Origin: Spirochaetales bacterium
Lineage (GTDB): Bacteria > Spirochaetota > Spirochaetia > DAHUYW01
Assembly: GCA_027306915.1 (NCBI GenBank)
Contig: DAHUYW010000006.1
Location: 62,001-126,000 of the forward strand
Direction: 5' to 3'
DNA: 64,000 bases
In this document: one piece after another, positions 60,683-64,000 of the stretch
How positions within the stretch are numbered: the first letter of the stretch is position 1
How the letters are laid out: every line of letters begins with the position of its first letter
The notes under the pieces: generated by a model
What the model saw: the letters and a program-made list of their open reading frames with translations, nothing else
The model's database searches: none
Told to the model about the DNA's origin: nothing
Translations under genes and position numbers: made by a program

Positions 60683-62307
60683 AGTACGCAGTCGTGAAGC
60701 TTTCAGGGAGCTACAGCGAGACCGCCTCGCAGGTGAGGTCGCTCGAAGCGACGGGCCTGGTTCGCTCCTTTCGCTACGACAACTTCCTCATTCACGTCGA
60801 GCGCATCCTCACCGACCGCTCGATCCGAAGAGTGCTCGTCGACACTCAACTCGACTTTCAGGTTTCCTTCGTGGCGGGCCTCGAGGCGGTGCGCCGTCAG
60901 CTCGAGCGCCTGAAAGGTGCCGGCAAGCAGCTCTTCTTCTACGCTCGGACCTACGGCGCACCCCAGCTCTACCTTGCCTCGGCCGCTGAAACGGCGGTCA
61001 TCCATCCGCTGGGCTCGCTCCAGTTTCTCGGCCTCTTTCGATCCTTCCTCTTCTTCAAACGGCTTCTTGCCCGGCACAAGCTGGGGGTCGAGGTGATAAG
61101 ACGAGGACGGTACAAGAGCGCCGGCGACCTCGTCCGCACGGACAGGATCGACCGATACAACCGGGAGCAGTACGAAGCGATCCTCGACAATCACCTGGCC
61201 GAGCTGCGTGCGAAGATCGGCGCTGGATTGGCTAAGGGGCCGGAGGAGCTGGACAGCCTCCTTGCGGGACGCATCCTCTCTGCAGGCGAGGCGCTCGAGG
61301 AGCGATGGATCCACAAGATCGCCTCGCGGGAGAGCCTTCTCGCGGAATGGAAGAAGGAGAAGCTCAGCCCCGCACGCGCCCCAAGACGCGGCGGCTCATT
61401 CGGCAAGGGGAAGCGCATAGCGGTGCTCGTCCTCGAGGGATCGATCGTCGACGGCATCTCGCGCTTCGATCCCCTGTCCGGACAAGCGATCGGGGCTGAG
61501 TCCTATCTTCCCACCGTCGAGAGGCTCGCGAAGGACCGCCGTATCAAAGGGGTGATCTTTCGCATCAACTCGCCCGGAGGCTCGGCGATTGCCTCGGAGG
61601 AGATCGCCGAAGCGCTCAAGCGCCTCGGTGAGAAGAAGCCGCTCGTCGTCTCGATGTCGGAGGTCGCCGGATCGGGAGGCTACTGGATCGCCACACCCGG
61701 CGAGCGGCTCTTTGCCGAGCAGACGACCCTCACCGGCTCGATCGGCGTCATATCGATGGCGGTGAGCGCGCCGGCGCTTCTCGCGAAGCTGGGGATCACC
61801 GAATCGACCCTTAGGAGGGGAGAGCACGCCGACCTCGCCTCTCCGCTGCGGAGGCTTCGGGCGGAGGAGCGCAGGATGCTCGAGTCGGAGGTCGACCGGC
61901 TCTACCGCGCCTTTGTCGAGAAGGTAGCGGCGTGTCGCAAGCGCCCGGTCGAGGAGATCGACAAGATAGCCGAGGGTCGAGTCTGGGCCGGCGGCGACGC
62001 TTGTGCCCTCGGGTTGGTCGATGAGATCGGCGGTCTCACCGAGGCGATTGCTTACCTCAAGGGCCGACTGAAGATCCGTAGGGCGCGAGTCGACTTTCAT
62101 CCCGTGGTCCGCCGCCCCTTCATCGAGCGCATGCTCTTTCGCCACGCGGCGGATGCGGGCGGGGCGCTCCTGGGGCAGTCCCACCTCCCCCTGTTCGCAG
62201 GCCTTCGCGCGCTCTCGAGCCTCGCGGCGCTTGGAGACCGCCGGCCGCTCGCCCTCATGCCGGAGGGAATGCCGGGAGGGTGGTGGTTGCAACGGTCAGG
62301 GCGTTGA
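60679..62307 (+). CDS. sppA: Signal peptide peptidase SppA, 67K type
   Basis: A 542-residue tandem-domain SppA. The catalytic dyad appears as Lys146 in RRGRYKSAGD of the first half and Ser332 in EVAGSGGYWIA of the second, as in the E. coli enzyme. It degrades leftover signal peptides. Unlike the E. coli protein it has no N-terminal membrane anchor; the chain begins directly with a beta-strand. The C terminus has a short hydrophobic stretch. It is coupled to the upstream membrane protein by ATGA. Confidence 0.88.
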   Translation: MKYAVVKLSGSYSETASQVRSLEATGLVRSFRYDNFLIHVERILTDRSIRRVLVDTQLDFQVSFVAGLEAVRRQLERLKGAGKQLFFYARTYGAPQLYLASAAETAVIHPLGSLQFLGLFRSFLFFKRLLARHKLGVEVIRRGRYKSAGDLVRTDRIDRYNREQYEAILDNHLAELRAKIGAGLAKGPEELDSLLAGRILSAGEALEERWIHKIASRESLLAEWKKEKLSPARAPRRGGSFGKGKRIAVLVLEGSIVDGISRFDPLSGQAIGAESYLPTVERLAKDRRIKGVIFRINSPGGSAIASEEIAEALKRLGEKKPLVVSMSEVAGSGGYWIATPGERLFAEQTTLTGSIGVISMAVSAPALLAKLGITESTLRRGEHADLASPLRRLRAEERRMLESEVDRLYRAFVEKVAACRKRPVEEIDKIAEGRVWAGGDACALGLVDEIGGLTEAIAYLKGRLKIRRARVDFHPVVRRPFIERMLFRHAADAGGALLGQSHLPLFAGLRALSSLAALGDRRPLALMPEGMPGGWWLQRSGR

Positions 62308-62333
62308 TCTTTTTGCGGGATTGTCTCTATAGT
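62304..62333 (+). promoter_or_regulatory. Sigma70 promoter of the metallo-hydrolase gene
   Basis: TTGATC (62304-62309) overlaps the sppA stop and is followed after 18 bases by TATAGT (62328-62333). The leader is about 60 bases and ends in AAGGAAGG, a conventional leadered gene. Confidence 0.55.
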
Positions 62334-62399
62334 TGAGCGACAAAAATCAGCCAATCGCTCCCTTCACGGAAGAGAACAAGCTTTAAGGAAGGAACTGCC

Positions 62400-63023
62400 T
62401 TGATAATCAGACAACTGCCTCTCGGCCAACTCCAGACGAACTGTTACATACTCGGCTGCGAGACAACAAAGGAAGCGGTCGTGATCGATCCCGGCGACGA
62501 GGTCGGCCGCATCTTGAGCGACATCGATAAGTACCACCTGAAGGTCAAATACATCCTGAACACCCATGCCCATTTCGATCACATCGGGGCGAACGCGGCC
62601 CTCGTAAAGGCGACCGGTGCGCCGCTCGCGATTCACAGCCTCGACCTCCCGCTCCTCAAAGAGCGGGGTGGAGCGCGCTTCTTCGGCTTCGAGATTCCCC
62701 AGAGCCCCGATCCCGACAAGCTTCTCACGGAGAACGAGCTCATCCGATTTGGAAAGTACGCGCTGAAGGTCCTTCTCACGCCCGGTCACACTCCGGGTCA
62801 CGTCAGCTTCTATGAGGCAAAGGCGGCCGCCCTTTTTGACGGCGATGTCCTCTTCGCGGGCGGCCTCGGACGGACCGACCTTCCCGGAGGCGACCACAAC
62901 GCGCTCCTTGCAAGCATCCGCAAGAAGCTGATGGTGCTTCCCGATGAAACCATCGTTTACTCCGGACACGGCCCGACGACGACCATCGGGCAGGAGCGCG
63001 AGGTGCTTCTCAGCTACACCTGA
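62400..63023 (+). CDS. Metallo-beta-lactamase fold hydrolase, glyoxalase II-like
   Basis: A 207-residue MBL-fold hydrolase. Metal ligands are in NTHAHFDHIG (His56, His58, Asp60, His61), PGHTPGH and DVLFAGGLGRTD with a final His in YSGHGP. The length fits the short bacterial glyoxalase II-like group (about 205-215), which hydrolyses thioesters such as S-lactoylglutathione or related compounds. The start is TTG with AAGGAAGG upstream. Confidence 0.85.
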   Translation: MIIRQLPLGQLQTNCYILGCETTKEAVVIDPGDEVGRILSDIDKYHLKVKYILNTHAHFDHIGANAALVKATGAPLAIHSLDLPLLKERGGARFFGFEIPQSPDPDKLLTENELIRFGKYALKVLLTPGHTPGHVSFYEAKAAALFDGDVLFAGGLGRTDLPGGDHNALLASIRKKLMVLPDETIVYSGHGPTTTIGQEREVLLSYT

Positions 63024-63129
63024 TTCCCGCTCTCACCGACATCTAGCCTCCGGCTCACCGGCGATTAACCTCTCACCCGCATATTGGGCTCTACGTGTGT
63101 GGCTACGATACCAAAAGGAGGTACTTCGT

Positions 63130-64000
63130 ATGCGAAAGAACGGCACGATAACATTGTTGGCGGCTGTCAGCATGCTCGCGGCAACCTCGATGCTCTTTGC
63201 TGGCGGTCAGAAGGAGGGAGGCCCGACGGGTTCCCGGTCATCGGCGGCCGCAGCGGGGAACACCGCTTCTGCGGTCGGCGTCAAGGTCAACTACCAGTCG
63301 ATCGGCTCCTCGGGAGGCGCAAAGAACATTCAGAACAAGGTAGTAGACTTCGGAGCTTCCGACGCCTACCTGAGCGATGAGCAGATGCGGTCCTTTGACG
63401 CTCCGGTTGTCCACATTCCTACGGTCCTCGGGTCCATCGTCGTGATCTACAACCTGCCGGGGAATCCGACCTTAAGGCTCACGGGAGAGGTCGTCGCCGA
63501 CATCTTCATGGGCAAAATCACAAGCTGGAACGATGCGGCGATCACCGGACTCAATCCGGGTGCGGCCTTGCCCACCCACGACATCATCGTTGCCCATCGC
63601 TCCGACGGGAGCGGCACGACCTTCAACTTCACCTACTATCTGTCCAAGGTGAGCGACGGCTGGAGCAAGAGTGTCGGCAACGCCAACTCCGTCAACTGGC
63701 CCGCTGGGCTCGGCGGCGCTCAGAACGCCGGAGTCGCCGGGATCGTGAAGCAAACTTCCGGTTCGATCGGCTACGTCGAGCTTGCCTACGCTCTCCAGAA
63801 CAAGCTGCCCTACGCGACGCTCCGGAATCAGGCCGAGAACTGGATCGCCCCCTCGCTCGACTCCACCTCGGCTGCGGCAAGCGGCGCGATGCCCGAAGAC
63901 ACTCGCGTTTACCTTGGCAACACCAGCGCCGCAAACGGCTACCCGATCGCCAATTTGACCTGGATCATCGTTCACAAAGAGCAGAACTACGCCAAGCGCT
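63130..64000 (+). CDS. PstS-like phosphate-binding protein, 3' end outside window
   Basis: The frame from ATG 63130 is open to the window end (290 codons). The signal peptide ends SMLFAGGQKE. Phosphate-binding-like features include VKVNYQSIGSSGG, VDFGASDAYL and AHRSDGSGTTFNFT, which match the second and third binding loops of PstS. The first loop, GAGATF plus about 30 residues, is missing between the signal peptide and this core, in any frame. AAAGGAGG lies 8 bases upstream. It probably begins a pst operon. Loss of one binding loop makes specificity uncertain. Confidence 0.8.
   Translation, partial: MRKNGTITLLAAVSMLAATSMLFAGGQKEGGPTGSRSSAAAAGNTASAVGVKVNYQSIGSSGGAKNIQNKVVDFGASDAYLSDEQMRSFDAPVVHIPTVLGSIVVIYNLPGNPTLRLTGEVVADIFMGKITSWNDAAITGLNPGAALPTHDIIVAHRSDGSGTTFNFTYYLSKVSDGWSKSVGNANSVNWPAGLGGAQNAGVAGIVKQTSGSIGYVELAYALQNKLPYATLRNQAENWIAPSLDSTSAAASGAMPEDTRVYLGNTSAANGYPIANLTWIIVHKEQNYAKR

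Noticed and set aside
1..64000. CRISPR arrays, tRNA or rRNA genes, IS elements, phage genes
   Set aside because: I looked for repeat-spacer patterns, tRNA T-loops, transposase motifs and phage-type genes by eye and found none. A covariance-model or repeat-finder run could still detect something missed.

Overview
The window looks like the chromosome of an anaerobic, fermentative, GC-rich spirochaete (Spirochaetota). This is inferred from the gene content and from two secreted binding proteins whose signal peptides end in FAGGQKE, a style common in Treponema/Spirochaeta-type proteins. No 16S rRNA or other phylogenetic marker is present. I see no tRNA, rRNA, CRISPR array, insertion sequence or prophage.

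Layout. 1-6.5 kb: a sugar locus with a cut DeoR regulator, a DUF4432 epimerase-like protein, a ribokinase and a three-gene ABC importer without an ATPase. 6.6-14.6 kb: nucleoside salvage and nucleotide hygiene (pyrimidine-nucleoside phosphorylase, an enlarged thymidine kinase, a membrane-anchored Nudix protein, adenosine deaminase), plus a barrel-like protein and a histidine kinase. 14.6-30.4 kb: two different energy-converting (group 4) [NiFe]-hydrogenases transcribed divergently from about 24.7-24.9 kb. The left one (minus strand) has 11 subunits matching the complex I core (A, B, C, D, H, I, J, K and three antiporter-like subunits) plus a HycI-type maturation protease. The right one (plus strand) is a six-subunit Ech followed by hypA. 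30.5-34.9 kb: an Old Yellow Enzyme relative, hypB and a K+-independent H+-pumping pyrophosphatase. 34.9-41 kb: deoD, a DUF212 protein, a rhomboid protease, a polyprenyl synthase, rlmE, an NlpC/P60 lipoprotein and a TetR regulator. 41-49.3 kb: beta-glucuronidase, then a LacI-controlled sugar importer with an AGE-family epimerase. 49.4-64 kb: Rieske/FAD reductase, queF and a queuosine-precursor transporter, a P-type Ca2+ ATPase, a GH3/SDR operon, an IMPase/SppA operon, a metallo-hydrolase and the start of a PstS-like gene that runs off the window.

How the parts work together. Sugars and nucleosides are imported and fermented. Reduced ferredoxin can be reoxidised by either hydrogenase, with H+ (or Na+) pumping and H2 release, and the pyrophosphatase adds a second ATP-independent ion pump. 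HypA, HypB and HycI supply nickel insertion and large-subunit processing. The left large subunit keeps a 42-residue tail after the second nickel motif, so it should need the protease. The right one ends exactly at that motif and should not.

A recurrent promoter design appears. At least seven genes have a -35/-10 pair whose -10 box ends 6-11 bases before the start codon and have no Shine-Dalgarno, which suggests leaderless mRNAs. Remnants of a YCII-like gene and a transaldolase gene, and an unannotated 49-codon reading frame before hppA, are also noted.
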